From UBA1738 sp045655325 (GTDB lineage Bacteria; Bacillota; Clostridia; UBA1381), in NCBI GenBank assembly GCA_045655325.1, contig JAZOOY010000028.1, forward strand, positions 1 through 8,359: a stretch of DNA of 8,359 nucleotides, given 5' to 3'. A program made the position numbers and the translations under genes. Below are positions 1 through 6,541 of the stretch, piece by piece (within the stretch, counting starts at the first letter, position 1; the number at the start of each line of letters is the position of its first letter). The notes below the pieces were generated by a model, which worked only from the letters and a program-made list of their open reading frames with translations, was not told where the DNA came from and did no database searches.

Positions 1-1
1 A

Positions 2-988
2 ACATCAGTACTAAACAATCTTGACAAAGAAAAATATGATATAGATATGCTTGGCATAACAAAAGAGGGTAAGTGGTACCTTTACACAGGCGACGTTTCA
101 AAGATTGAAAACGGCGATTGGGAAAAGGACAACATCACACCTGCAATAATTTCACCGGATTCAGGCGAAAAGGCTATTTTGGTATTTGCAGATAACGGAA
201 TAGAAAAAATACATCCTGACATTGTATTCCCTGTACTACACGGTGAATACGGCGAAGACGGTACAATTCAGGGACTTTTGGAACTTGCAGGAATCAAGTA
301 CGTCGGTATGGGCGTTTTGGCATCAGCTAACGGCATGGATAAGGCGTACACAAAGGTTGTCCTTGCATCTGCAGGTATTCCACAGGCAGACTGGGTTGTG
401 GTAAAGCGTGGCGGTGACAGAGACGCTTATATAAAGGAAATTGAAGAAAAGCTGGGATACCCTTGCTTTGTAAAACCTTGTAACACAGGCTCATCAGTTG
501 GCGTTGGAAAAGCTCACGATAGAAATGAACTTATTGAAGCGCTAAATGAAGCAGAAAAGTTTGACCGAAAGATTTTGGTTGAAGAAAATATAGATGGGCG
601 TGAAGTTGAATGTGCAGTTTTGGGTAACGAAAATCCAAAAGCTGCGGCAGTTGGCGAAATTGTGCCAATGGTTGAATTTTATGATTTTGACGCAAAATAT
701 AACGACAACTCAACAAAACTTGAAATTCCTGCCGACCTGCCAGGTGACATTTATGAAAAAATCCGTGAATATGCGGTGAAAGCATTCTCTGCAATGGACG
801 GAGCAGGACTTTCGCGAGTAGACTTCTTCGTAAGACGAAGCGACAACAAAATAATCTTAAACGAAATAAATACAATGCCGGGATTTACAAATATCAGTAT
901 GTATCCAAAACTTTGGGATGCTCAAGGACTTGGCTACAGAGAGCTTTTGGATAACCTTATAAATCTTGGACTTGAAAGGGTAAAATAA
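2..988 (+). CDS. ddl: D-alanine--D-alanine ligase, 5' end outside window
   Basis: Cytoplasmic ATP-grasp enzyme that joins two D-alanines for the peptidoglycan stem peptide. The reading frame is open from base 2 and already encodes family-like sequence (TSVLNNLDKEKYDID) before the first ATG at 47, so that ATG is internal. Roughly 25 residues, including the GG-SSE-EVS region, lie upstream of the window. Visible motifs are VFPVLHGEYGEDGT, the GMDK segment, the ATP-binding loop GSSVGVGK, the omega-loop stretch EFYDFDAKY, and the metal-binding NEINTMPGFT near the C-terminus. The Lys-Tyr pair at 695-700 matches the pair that E. coli DdlB uses for D-Ala specificity (K215/Y216, from memory). That argues against a D-lactate or D-serine vancomycin-resistance ligase. 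The stop TAA overlaps the murI ATG by one base (TAATG), so the two are probably translationally coupled. Confidence 0.95.
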   Translation, partial: TSVLNNLDKEKYDIDMLGITKEGKWYLYTGDVSKIENGDWEKDNITPAIISPDSGEKAILVFADNGIEKIHPDIVFPVLHGEYGEDGTIQGLLELAGIKYVGMGVLASANGMDKAYTKVVLASAGIPQADWVVVKRGGDRDAYIKEIEEKLGYPCFVKPCNTGSSVGVGKAHDRNELIEALNEAEKFDRKILVEENIDGREVECAVLGNENPKAAAVGEIVPMVEFYDFDAKYNDNSTKLEIPADLPGDIYEKIREYAVKAFSAMDGAGLSRVDFFVRRSDNKIILNEINTMPGFTNISMYPKLWDAQGLGYRELLDNLINLGLERVK

Positions 989-1797
989 TGGACACAAGAA
1001 GTATCGGCGTGTTTGATTCAGGGCTTGGCGGATTAACTGCAGTAAAGCAGATTATGACAGAACTTCCTTGCGAAAATATCGTCTATTTTGGCGATACAGG
1101 ACGAGTACCTTATGGAACACGCTCAAAAGAAACCATAATTAAATACTCAAAAAATGACGTGAACTTTCTTTTGGAAAAGGACGTTAAGATGATAGTTATA
1201 GCTTGCGGAACTGTAAGCTCAACTGCCCTTGACGTTTTAAAAAAGGAATATAACGTGCCGATTTTAGGGGTTGTGGAAGCAACATCAATAGCTGCAATCA
1301 AGGCTACAAAAAACGGTAAAATTGGCATAATTGGTACGCCTGGGACTATCAAAAGCGGTAGCTATGAAAAGTTTATAAAGGAGCAAAATCCTGAACTTGA
1401 AACTTTTTCAGCAGCATGCCCTTTGTTTGTGCCACTTGTTGAAAACGGACACTTTGAAACAGAAGTTGCAAAACTTGTTACCAAGGAATACCTTGAAGAG
1501 ATTAAGGCAAAAGGCGTGGATACCCTTATTCTGGGATGTACTCACTATCCGCTTTTGTCAAAGACAATCGGCGAGTTTATGGGCGAAGGTGTAACCTTAA
1601 TTAACGCCGGAAGCGAAGTTGCAAAGGCACTAAAAACCGAGCTTTGTTCCCGAAATCTTTTAAAGGAAGACGGAAAGTGCGGAGAATATAGCTATTTTGT
1701 CAGCGATAATGTTGACGGATTTGAAAATTTAGGCGGACTGTTTTTGGAAAGAGAAATAAACGGTCAGGTGGAGAAGATTGACATTGAAAGATACTAA
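988..1797 (+). CDS. murI: Glutamate racemase
   Basis: Cofactor-independent racemase that makes D-glutamate for UDP-MurNAc-peptide synthesis in the cytoplasm. The 269 residues are a normal family length. The N-terminal FDSGLGG (Asp10, Ser11), the PYG motif (residues 41-43), the first catalytic cysteine Cys73 in IACGTVSS, and the second catalytic cysteine Cys184 in LGCTHYPLL are all present, so both acid/base residues of the two-base mechanism are intact. One oddity is that the residue after Cys73 is Gly, where well-known racemases have Asn (ACNT). An AAAGGG ribosome binding site at 975-980 lies 7 bases before the ATG, inside ddl. The position directly after ddl fits joint control of the two D-amino-acid inputs for peptidoglycan. 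Paralogous aspartate racemases share the fold, but CTHYPLL and the ddl neighbour favour MurI. Confidence 0.95.
   Translation: MDTRSIGVFDSGLGGLTAVKQIMTELPCENIVYFGDTGRVPYGTRSKETIIKYSKNDVNFLLEKDVKMIVIACGTVSSTALDVLKKEYNVPILGVVEATSIAAIKATKNGKIGIIGTPGTIKSGSYEKFIKEQNPELETFSAACPLFVPLVENGHFETEVAKLVTKEYLEEIKAKGVDTLILGCTHYPLLSKTIGEFMGEGVTLINAGSEVAKALKTELCSRNLLKEDGKCGEYSYFVSDNVDGFENLGGLFLEREINGQVEKIDIERY
1767..1773 (+). promoter_or_regulatory. Ribosome binding site deciding the TTG start of the DUF1934 gene
   Basis: GGTGGAG lies inside the 3' end of murI. Taking AGGTGG (1766-1771) as the core, a TTG at 1778 is 6 bases downstream and a second in-frame TTG at 1784 is 12 bases downstream, so 1778 is preferred. 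No ATG or GTG start is available near this site in the correct frame. Confidence 0.6.
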
Positions 1798-2215
1798 AGA
1801 AAATGCAAGAATTACGCTTGTATCCAAAAGATATCAGGGCGATGAGAGTGATGAAATAAACCTTGACACTGTTGGCGGATACTACGAGCGTGACGGAAAA
1901 TTTTATATAACCTATTCCGAACATAAGGATATGGGAATGGGTGATTCAAGGGTGCTTTTAAAGGTTGAGCCGGATACGATAACCATGCGAAGAATGGGCG
2001 ATTTTGCCACAATTATGGTGTATAAGAAAAATGAAATTACCGAGTTCATTTATCGTGTTCCGTTTGGAGAACTTAACCTTAAAATAAAGACTACGAAGAT
2101 TGAAAATGAACTAACCGAAAATGGCGGAAAGCTTAGATTTTGTTATGACTTATTTGCCGGCGACGAAGTTACAAGTAATGATATTACCATTAAGGTAGAA
2201 CTACAGAATATTTAG
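1778..2215 (+). CDS. DUF1934 (YwiB-like) beta-barrel protein
   Basis: Small cytoplasmic protein of 145 residues with no signal peptide or membrane segment. The pattern matches DUF1934: an early DTVGGYYERDGKFYITY stretch, a central KVEPDTITMRRMGDFATIMVY, and a late KIENELTENGGKLRFCYDL stretch, all alternating-hydrophobic beta strands as in the lipocalin-like barrel described for B. subtilis YwiB. The biochemical function is not established. Translation probably starts at TTG 1778, overlapping murI by 20 bases; TTG 1784 would remove two residues. Members of this family are often found beside cell-wall precursor genes or argS in Clostridia (from memory). Here it sits between murI and an exported protease, which suggests co-expression with the envelope genes but does not define a role. 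Confidence 0.85.
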   Translation: MTLKDTKENARITLVSKRYQGDESDEINLDTVGGYYERDGKFYITYSEHKDMGMGDSRVLLKVEPDTITMRRMGDFATIMVYKKNEITEFIYRVPFGELNLKIKTTKIENELTENGGKLRFCYDLFAGDEVTSNDITIKVELQNI

Positions 2216-2252
2216 GGACAAGCCCGAAATTTTATGAAAGGGATGTTAGACT

Positions 2253-3677
2253 ATGAAGAAGAGGATTTTAGCACTTATCCTTGCAGGAATGACACTTTTA
2301 GGAAGCGTTGCAACTGCTGAAACCATAAGCAATGGATATGACAATTTTGAAAGATTGTCTAGTTATGGTGCGAATTTGTATATAGATGAAAGCGTAACAG
2401 CGGACTATCTGATGAGTGAGGCGCTTAAGAAGGTTATCAATGAAAATCCGGAGCTTGAAGTTGAGCTTATAAAAGCGGCTTTTTCAAGCCTTGATGAATA
2501 CAGCGAATTTTACACCAAGGAAGAGTACGAACTTTTCAAGAAAAACATTGATAAAATCGTTTACGGAATCGGTGTAGTAATTCAGCAACAGGGCGATTAC
2601 ATCACCGTTATGAGCTGCGTTGACGATGGTGGTGCAAAGGCAGCTGGCGTTTTGACGGGGGATAAAATTGCAAAGGTTAACGGCGTTGACGTTAAAGGTG
2701 CAAGTGTTGACAAGGTTCAGGATTTGATTGTTGGCGAACTTGGAACACAGGTCACAGTTACATTCCTTCGTGAAGGAAAAGAACTTGAATTTGTAATAAC
2801 ACGAAAAGAAGTTCGCGGGCAGACTGTTGCTGGCGAGATTTTGGAAGGCAAAATCGGTTACATAGCAATTATAAACTTTGCCCAGAACACAGCAGAAGAA
2901 TTTGCAAAAATACTTTGGCAGTTTGATCAGGCGGGAGTTTCAAATATAATCCTTGACCTTCGAAATAACCCGGGCGGATACTTAGAGCCGGCAATCGCTA
3001 TTGCGCAAATGACAGTTCCCCAAGGAACTATTGTGAAAACAGCGTACCGTGACGGAATTTCGAGCGGAGAAGTTGTTTCTAAGCTGGTGAATCCAAGATT
3101 TAAGTTCTGCGTATTAATCAACAAAAATACTGCATCTGCAGCGGAAGTTTTGGCAAGTGCTATGGGTGAGAGTGGCGTTGGACACTTAGCAGGTGAAATC
3201 AGCTACGGTAAGGGCGTAATCCAGAGTATGTTTACATTGCCGGATGGCAGTGCATTCAAGATTACAACCGGAAGATATTTTACAAGAAACGGCCATGATA
3301 TAAACGGAAACGGAATTGAGCCTCACGAATATGTGAATAACTCAACAAAACCTGTTGACCTTACAATGTTCCATACTTTTGACTATAAAACAAAGCCACA
3401 TATTGGTGCTGTATCAACAAATGTTCGTGCGGCAAAGGAAAGACTAAAGGTTATGGGATACTACGCAGGAAGTATCAATGATACTTTTGACCCGGAATTT
3501 CACGACGTGATTTATAAGTTCCAAAAAGAAAACGGACTTGGCGCTTATGGAGTTTTGGATATTGCAACTCAGGTTAAGATGGAAAACATCTTCTATAAGA
3601 TTGAAGTAGAGCAAGATGATCAGCTTCGTTATGCTTATGAATACTTTGGCGGAAATCCTGACGATTTAGGAATATAA
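2253..3677 (+). CDS. Exported S41 (CtpA/CtpB-type) processing protease with C-terminal peptidoglycan-binding-like domain
   Basis: Serine protease of the carboxy-terminal processing family, expected to work outside the membrane. Residues 1-22 form a signal peptide (KKR, hydrophobic core, cleavage likely after ATA at 22). A helical segment follows (about 45-100), then a PDZ domain (about 103-185) with the GIGVVI strand, then the S41 core (about 190-365). The catalytic Ser295 is in NTASAAE and Lys320 in YGKG, 25 residues later as in CtpB, with Gln324 four residues after the Lys, giving a complete Ser/Lys/Gln triad. Residues about 385-445 (AAKERLKVMGYYAG, KFQKENGL) resemble a peptidoglycan-binding type 1 domain, which would tether the enzyme to the wall. 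The AAAGGGA site at 2237-2243 lies 9 bases before the ATG. With 37 bases after the DUF1934 gene and no clear promoter, it is probably co-transcribed with ddl-murI. The substrate is unknown. Confidence 0.93.
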   Translation: MKKRILALILAGMTLLGSVATAETISNGYDNFERLSSYGANLYIDESVTADYLMSEALKKVINENPELEVELIKAAFSSLDEYSEFYTKEEYELFKKNIDKIVYGIGVVIQQQGDYITVMSCVDDGGAKAAGVLTGDKIAKVNGVDVKGASVDKVQDLIVGELGTQVTVTFLREGKELEFVITRKEVRGQTVAGEILEGKIGYIAIINFAQNTAEEFAKILWQFDQAGVSNIILDLRNNPGGYLEPAIAIAQMTVPQGTIVKTAYRDGISSGEVVSKLVNPRFKFCVLINKNTASAAEVLASAMGESGVGHLAGEISYGKGVIQSMFTLPDGSAFKITTGRYFTRNGHDINGNGIEPHEYVNNSTKPVDLTMFHTFDYKTKPHIGAVSTNVRAAKERLKVMGYYAGSINDTFDPEFHDVIYKFQKENGLGAYGVLDIATQVKMENIFYKIEVEQDDQLRYAYEYFGGNPDDLGI

Positions 3678-3680
3678 AAG

Positions 3681-3713
3681 AAAAAGGAATTTGCTTTTTG
3701 CAAATTCCTTTTT
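3681..3713. terminator. Bidirectional intrinsic terminator between convergent genes
   Basis: A perfect 14-base inverted repeat (3681-3694 with 3700-3713) encloses a 5-base T loop. Rightward transcripts end in the T run of the right arm (3709-3714), and leftward transcripts end in the complement of the A run around 3679-3685. It lies 3 bases after the protease stop codon. Its right arm reaches the first base of the rqcH stop codon on the other strand, so one short element serves both genes. Confidence 0.9.
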
Positions 3714-5458
3714 TAGTCTTTACATATTTCCATATTTTCAGGGTGCACGTATACGGTGTTATAGTTATCATAGATAACCATACCCGGTTTTGCGCCATTT
3801 GGTTTTTTGACGTTCTTGATTTGAGTATAGTCAACCGGTACTTGTGATGACTCACGGGCCTTTGAGTAGTATGCCGCAAGTTTTGCCGCTTCCATCATAG
3901 TTGTCTTTGGAACGTCCTTATCAATACCCAATTTAATCACAGTATGCGAGCCGTGAATCTGCTTGGTATGGAACCATATATCCTGTGAGTTTGCAAGCTT
4001 TAAGGTCAAATAATCGTTTTGGGTGTTGTTTTTGCCAACGTAAATATCAAAGCCGTCGGAAGAAACAAAGTGCATTGGCTTGGATTCCTTTTTTGCTTCC
4101 TTTTTGCCTGATTTTGAGCGTTTAATATATCCCTCATCGGTAAGCTCTGCACGGATAAGGTTAAGGTCTGCTTCCGTTTCGGCATTTTCCAAAGCACAAA
4201 GGGTACTCTCTAAATACTCAATATCCGAAAGGGTCATTTGCCTTTGCTTTTCCGTTTCCACTTCCGCATTTTTTAGCTTTGTGAAGAGCTTGTAATAGCG
4301 TTGTGCGTTTTTCGGCGCACTGATTTCGCGGGATAGTGGAATTTCTATTTCAGGTGAATCCGGCTCATAGAAATTATTAACGACCACCGATTCAGCACCT
4401 TTTTCAATCTTATAAAGATTTGCAGTAACAAGGTCGCCGAAAATCTTGTATTTCTCCTTATTTTCCGCATCCTTTAGGGTCTTTTCCTGAATAACAAGCT
4501 TTTTCGTGAGTCGCTCCAAGTTATTATTCAAAAGCTTTAAAAGGTCGGCAGATTTTTGGCGCATACGCTCTTTTTTATCACGTTCAAAGTAGAATGTTGA
4601 AACCACTTCGCTCATTGTGTCAAAGTACTCTACCTTATAGCTTTCGCCGTAATAGGTGATAGGTACTGCGGAAAAATCAAGAGGCTTTCCGGCGGGGTCA
4701 AAGATTATACAAGGTGAGTACTTTAAATTTTCTGCAAAATCAATAAGTTTTTTTGTAATCTGATTTTTGCTAATTTGGGAAAGTTCGCCCAAAACCAATG
4801 AATTTGTGCCGATTGCAGAAAACACAATTTCACGGGCAGTAGCAGGGCTTATTCCTGAAACTGCACTCATAATCGCCTTATCGGGAGTATTTCCATCCTG
4901 TGAAAAATCAAGGGTTACGCCTTGCATTTTCACAGTATCAAGTATTGGTGTTTTATCCTGAACAGGTGGAAGCTCATAGGTTAGCCCCGGAAGAATCTGA
5001 CGAACAGAACTTAGTGAAAAATCGATATGTTTTGCAGAATCAATAATTCGGTAATCATCGGCGCACAAAATCACGTTTGAATTTCTGCCCATAATTTCGC
5101 AAATCAGGTGCTTTGTTGTAAGGTCACCAAGTTCGTTATAGGACTCAATATCAATCTCAATAATACGTTCAAAATTCGGCTGTGATACTTTTGTGATTTT
5201 GCCGGAAGTTAAGTGCTTGCGAAGAAGCATACAGAACATAGGCGGAGTTTTTGGATTCTCTTTTGAAAAATCAGTAAAATGCACTCTTGCATTGTTTGCA
5301 CTGGCACTCAAAACAAGCTTATAATTTCCGCTTATAGTACGGATAGCAATCATAAGCTCGTCCTTTTCCGGCAGATAGATTTTGTCAACCCTACCGCCGA
5401 TTATAGTGCTGTTTAATTCTTCAACTGTTTTCTTAACGCAAATTGTATCAAAAGCCAT
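3713..5458 (-). CDS. rqcH: NFACT-family ribosome quality control factor RqcH (FbpA/YloA-like)
   Basis: Homologue of bacterial RqcH and eukaryotic Rqc2/NEMF, which bind stalled 50S-peptidyl-tRNA complexes and drive C-terminal poly-alanine tailing; older annotation calls it fibronectin-binding protein. The 581 residues contain the NFACT-N domain from the start (MAFD, then GGRVDKIYLP at 21-30), HLICEIMGRNSNVIL at about 117-131, a helix-hairpin-helix-like stretch (about 195-240, SGISPATAREI), a long charged coiled coil (about 290-435), a Lys-rich linker (447-460), and the C-terminal NFACT-R domain (about 462-565, with DIWFHTK and GSH). The position of the conserved Asp-Arg tRNA-contact pair holds Glu97-Arg98. 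GGAG at 5472-5469 (-) lies 10 bases before the ATG. The gene is monocistronic: it has its own promoter, and a terminator follows at once. Confidence 0.93.
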   Translation of the reverse strand: MAFDTICVKKTVEELNSTIIGGRVDKIYLPEKDELMIAIRTISGNYKLVLSASANNARVHFTDFSKENPKTPPMFCMLLRKHLTSGKITKVSQPNFERIIEIDIESYNELGDLTTKHLICEIMGRNSNVILCADDYRIIDSAKHIDFSLSSVRQILPGLTYELPPVQDKTPILDTVKMQGVTLDFSQDGNTPDKAIMSAVSGISPATAREIVFSAIGTNSLVLGELSQISKNQITKKLIDFAENLKYSPCIIFDPAGKPLDFSAVPITYYGESYKVEYFDTMSEVVSTFYFERDKKERMRQKSADLLKLLNNNLERLTKKLVIQEKTLKDAENKEKYKIFGDLVTANLYKIEKGAESVVVNNFYEPDSPEIEIPLSREISAPKNAQRYYKLFTKLKNAEVETEKQRQMTLSDIEYLESTLCALENAETEADLNLIRAELTDEGYIKRSKSGKKEAKKESKPMHFVSSDGFDIYVGKNNTQNDYLTLKLANSQDIWFHTKQIHGSHTVIKLGIDKDVPKTTMMEAAKLAAYYSKARESSQVPVDYTQIKNVKKPNGAKPGMVIYDNYNTVYVHPENMEICKD

Positions 5459-5479
5459 ATATTTTTATCTCCAAATTGT

Positions 5480-5512
5480 TGTAAAAACCCCAGGTTTTAG
5501 GGCATTTTTACA
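5480..5512 (-). promoter_or_regulatory. Inverted repeat / hairpin in rqcH 5' leader
   Basis: TGTAAAAA at 5480-5487 is a perfect inverted partner of TTTTTACA at 5505-5512. In the leftward transcript the stem can extend through a U-G pair and three G-C pairs (5500-5502 with 5489-5491) past one bulged base, around an 8-base loop. It ends 7 bases before the GGAG of rqcH. No U run follows it, so it does not look like a plain terminator. AAAACC (5484-5489) and GGTTTT (5493-5498) could form an alternative hairpin excluding the first. The role is unknown: an RNA control element or a protein operator are both possible. Confidence 0.5.
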
Positions 5513-5535
5513 CGTTATAAATACATTCTTTTACT

Positions 5536-5564
5536 ATTGTAGCACAAAAATCGAAGAAAATCAA
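5536..5564 (-). promoter_or_regulatory. Predicted vegetative promoter of rqcH (extended -10)
   Basis: On the minus strand TTGATT (5564-5559) is followed after 17 bases by TACAAT (5541-5536). A TG one base upstream of the -10 gives the extended motif TGCTACAAT. The predicted start point is near 5529, leaving a leader of about 70 bases that contains the inverted repeat at 5480-5512. The match to the sigma-A consensus is good, but the start point is inferred. Confidence 0.75.
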
Positions 5565-5592
5565 AAAAAATTAAAGATTTTTTGAAAAAAGT

Positions 5593-5622
5593 CTGTTATT
5601 TTCGAAAAAAATATGGTATAAT
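5593..5622 (+). promoter_or_regulatory. Predicted vegetative promoter of the yicC-remA-gmk-rpoZ-priA operon (extended -10)
   Basis: A perfect TATAAT at 5617-5622 is preceded by TG-G, giving the extended -10 TGGTATAAT. The -35 is weak: CTGTTA at 5593-5598 with an 18-base spacer. The expected start point is near 5629, only about 25 bases before the chosen yicC ATG at 5654. The extended -10 probably makes up for the poor -35. Confidence 0.75.
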
Positions 5623-5643
5623 AATTTGAATAATGATAAAGTG

Positions 5644-5648
5644 GGTGA
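5644..5648 (+). promoter_or_regulatory. Ribosome binding site deciding the yicC start
   Basis: GGTGA matches the right half of the GGAGGTGA consensus and lies 5 bases before ATG 5654. The upstream in-frame ATG at 5633 would be only a few bases from the predicted transcript start and has no ribosome binding site. This site therefore favours the ATG at 5654. Confidence 0.65.
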
Positions 5649-5653
5649 AGTGT

Positions 5654-6532
5654 ATGCTAAAAAGTATGACAGGCTATGGCAGAAACGAAGCTATAGAGGG
5701 CGGAAAAAAGATTTTATGCGAGATAAAATCAGTAAATCACCGCTATTCTGATTACAACATAAAGGTACCAAAATATTACGGTTTTTTAGAGGACAAGGTA
5801 AGAGAGTTTGCATCAAAGCACATATCTCGTGGTAAGGTGGATATTTATATCGCCGTTGAAAGTTTTGAAGAGTCCGATAAAGAAATTGCAGTTAATATGG
5901 AACTTGCAAGAAGTTACATAGATGCGCTAAAGAGTCTTCGTGATGAGTTTGACCTTCGTGACGATGTTTCAGTATCAAGCGTTGCAAGATATCCTGACAT
6001 TTTCACAATAGAGCGAAAAGAAGAAGACGAAGAGCAAATCTGGGAAGCAGTTAAAAAGGTTTTAGAACCTGCAATTTTATCTTTCACAGCTATGCGTGAA
6101 CGTGAGGGTGAACGTATTCAGAAAGATTTGGAAGCTCGAATTGAGTATATGAAATCTATCGCAAAGAAGATTGAAGAGCGTTCTCCTGAAACTGTTAACG
6201 AATATCAGGCACGTCTTTATGACAAGATTAAGGAAGTTCTTGAAAATAAGGACATTGATGATGCAAGAGTTTTAACCGAAGTTGCAATTTTTGCGGACAA
6301 GGTTGCCGTTAACGAAGAAATGGTAAGACTTGCCAGTCACTTTGTTGAGTTTTATAATATCTGCGCATCAAGCGAGCCTGCGGGAAGAAAGCTTGACTTC
6401 TTAATTCAGGAAATCAACCGTGAAATCAACACAACCGGATCAAAAGCTGGCGACATTGAAATTGCCAAGATGGTTGTTGAACTAAAAGCTGAAACCGAAA
6501 AACTTCGTGAGCAGATTCAGAACATTGAGTAG
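5654..6532 (+). CDS. yicC: YicC/YloC-family endoribonuclease
   Basis: Member of the YicC family, whose E. coli YicC and B. subtilis YloC representatives have been reported as ribonucleases. It is cytoplasmic, with no signal or membrane segment. Starting at 5654 gives 292 residues beginning MLKSMTGYGR, which matches the family N-terminus and the usual length (about 290); the upstream ATG at 5633 would add seven residues not seen in relatives. The N-terminal domain shows SVNHRYSDYNIKVP (26-39) and RGKVDIYIAV (59-68). A charged helical middle follows (about 125-200), then the highly conserved C-terminal DUF1732 domain, with VLTEVAIFADK, NEEMVRL, EPAGRKLDFLIQEINRE and a VVELKAETEKLREQIQNIE tail. 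It is first in its operon and ends 9 bases before remA. In B. subtilis a cation ATPase gene (yloB) lies between yloA and yloC; here the two neighbours are divergent with no such gene. Confidence 0.93.
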   Translation: MLKSMTGYGRNEAIEGGKKILCEIKSVNHRYSDYNIKVPKYYGFLEDKVREFASKHISRGKVDIYIAVESFEESDKEIAVNMELARSYIDALKSLRDEFDLRDDVSVSSVARYPDIFTIERKEEDEEQIWEAVKKVLEPAILSFTAMREREGERIQKDLEARIEYMKSIAKKIEERSPETVNEYQARLYDKIKEVLENKDIDDARVLTEVAIFADKVAVNEEMVRLASHFVEFYNICASSEPAGRKLDFLIQEINREINTTGSKAGDIEIAKMVVELKAETEKLREQIQNIE

Positions 6533-6541
6533 GAGGCAAAT

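Noticed and set aside
47..49. ATG at 47 as the start of the ligase gene
   Set aside because: The frame is open to base 2 and the upstream codons encode ligase-like sequence, so this Met is internal and the gene begins outside the window.
659..760. Possible vancomycin-resistance type D-Ala-D-Lac or D-Ala-D-Ser ligase
   Set aside because: The omega loop keeps the Lys-Tyr pair of ordinary D-Ala-D-Ala ligases, and the neighbours are murI and DUF1934, not vanH, vanX or vanT genes.
1110..1352. 80-codon minus-strand frame inside murI
   Set aside because: It lies wholly antisense to a well-supported gene, has no ribosome binding site I can see, and shows no recognisable protein motif.
5480..5512. 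Leader inverted repeat as an intrinsic terminator
   Set aside because: In neither direction is the stem followed by a run of T bases, and in the rqcH direction a ribosome binding site follows closely.
5382..5585. 67-codon plus-strand frame across the rqcH start and intergenic region
   Set aside because: It is antisense to rqcH and runs into A-rich non-coding DNA; its Phe/Tyr/Lys-rich tail reflects base composition rather than a gene.
5633..5653. Upstream ATG at 5633 as the yicC start
   Set aside because: It lies only a few bases after the predicted transcription start, has no ribosome binding site, and adds seven residues not typical of the family; ATG 5654 gives the family-like MLKSMTGYGR start.
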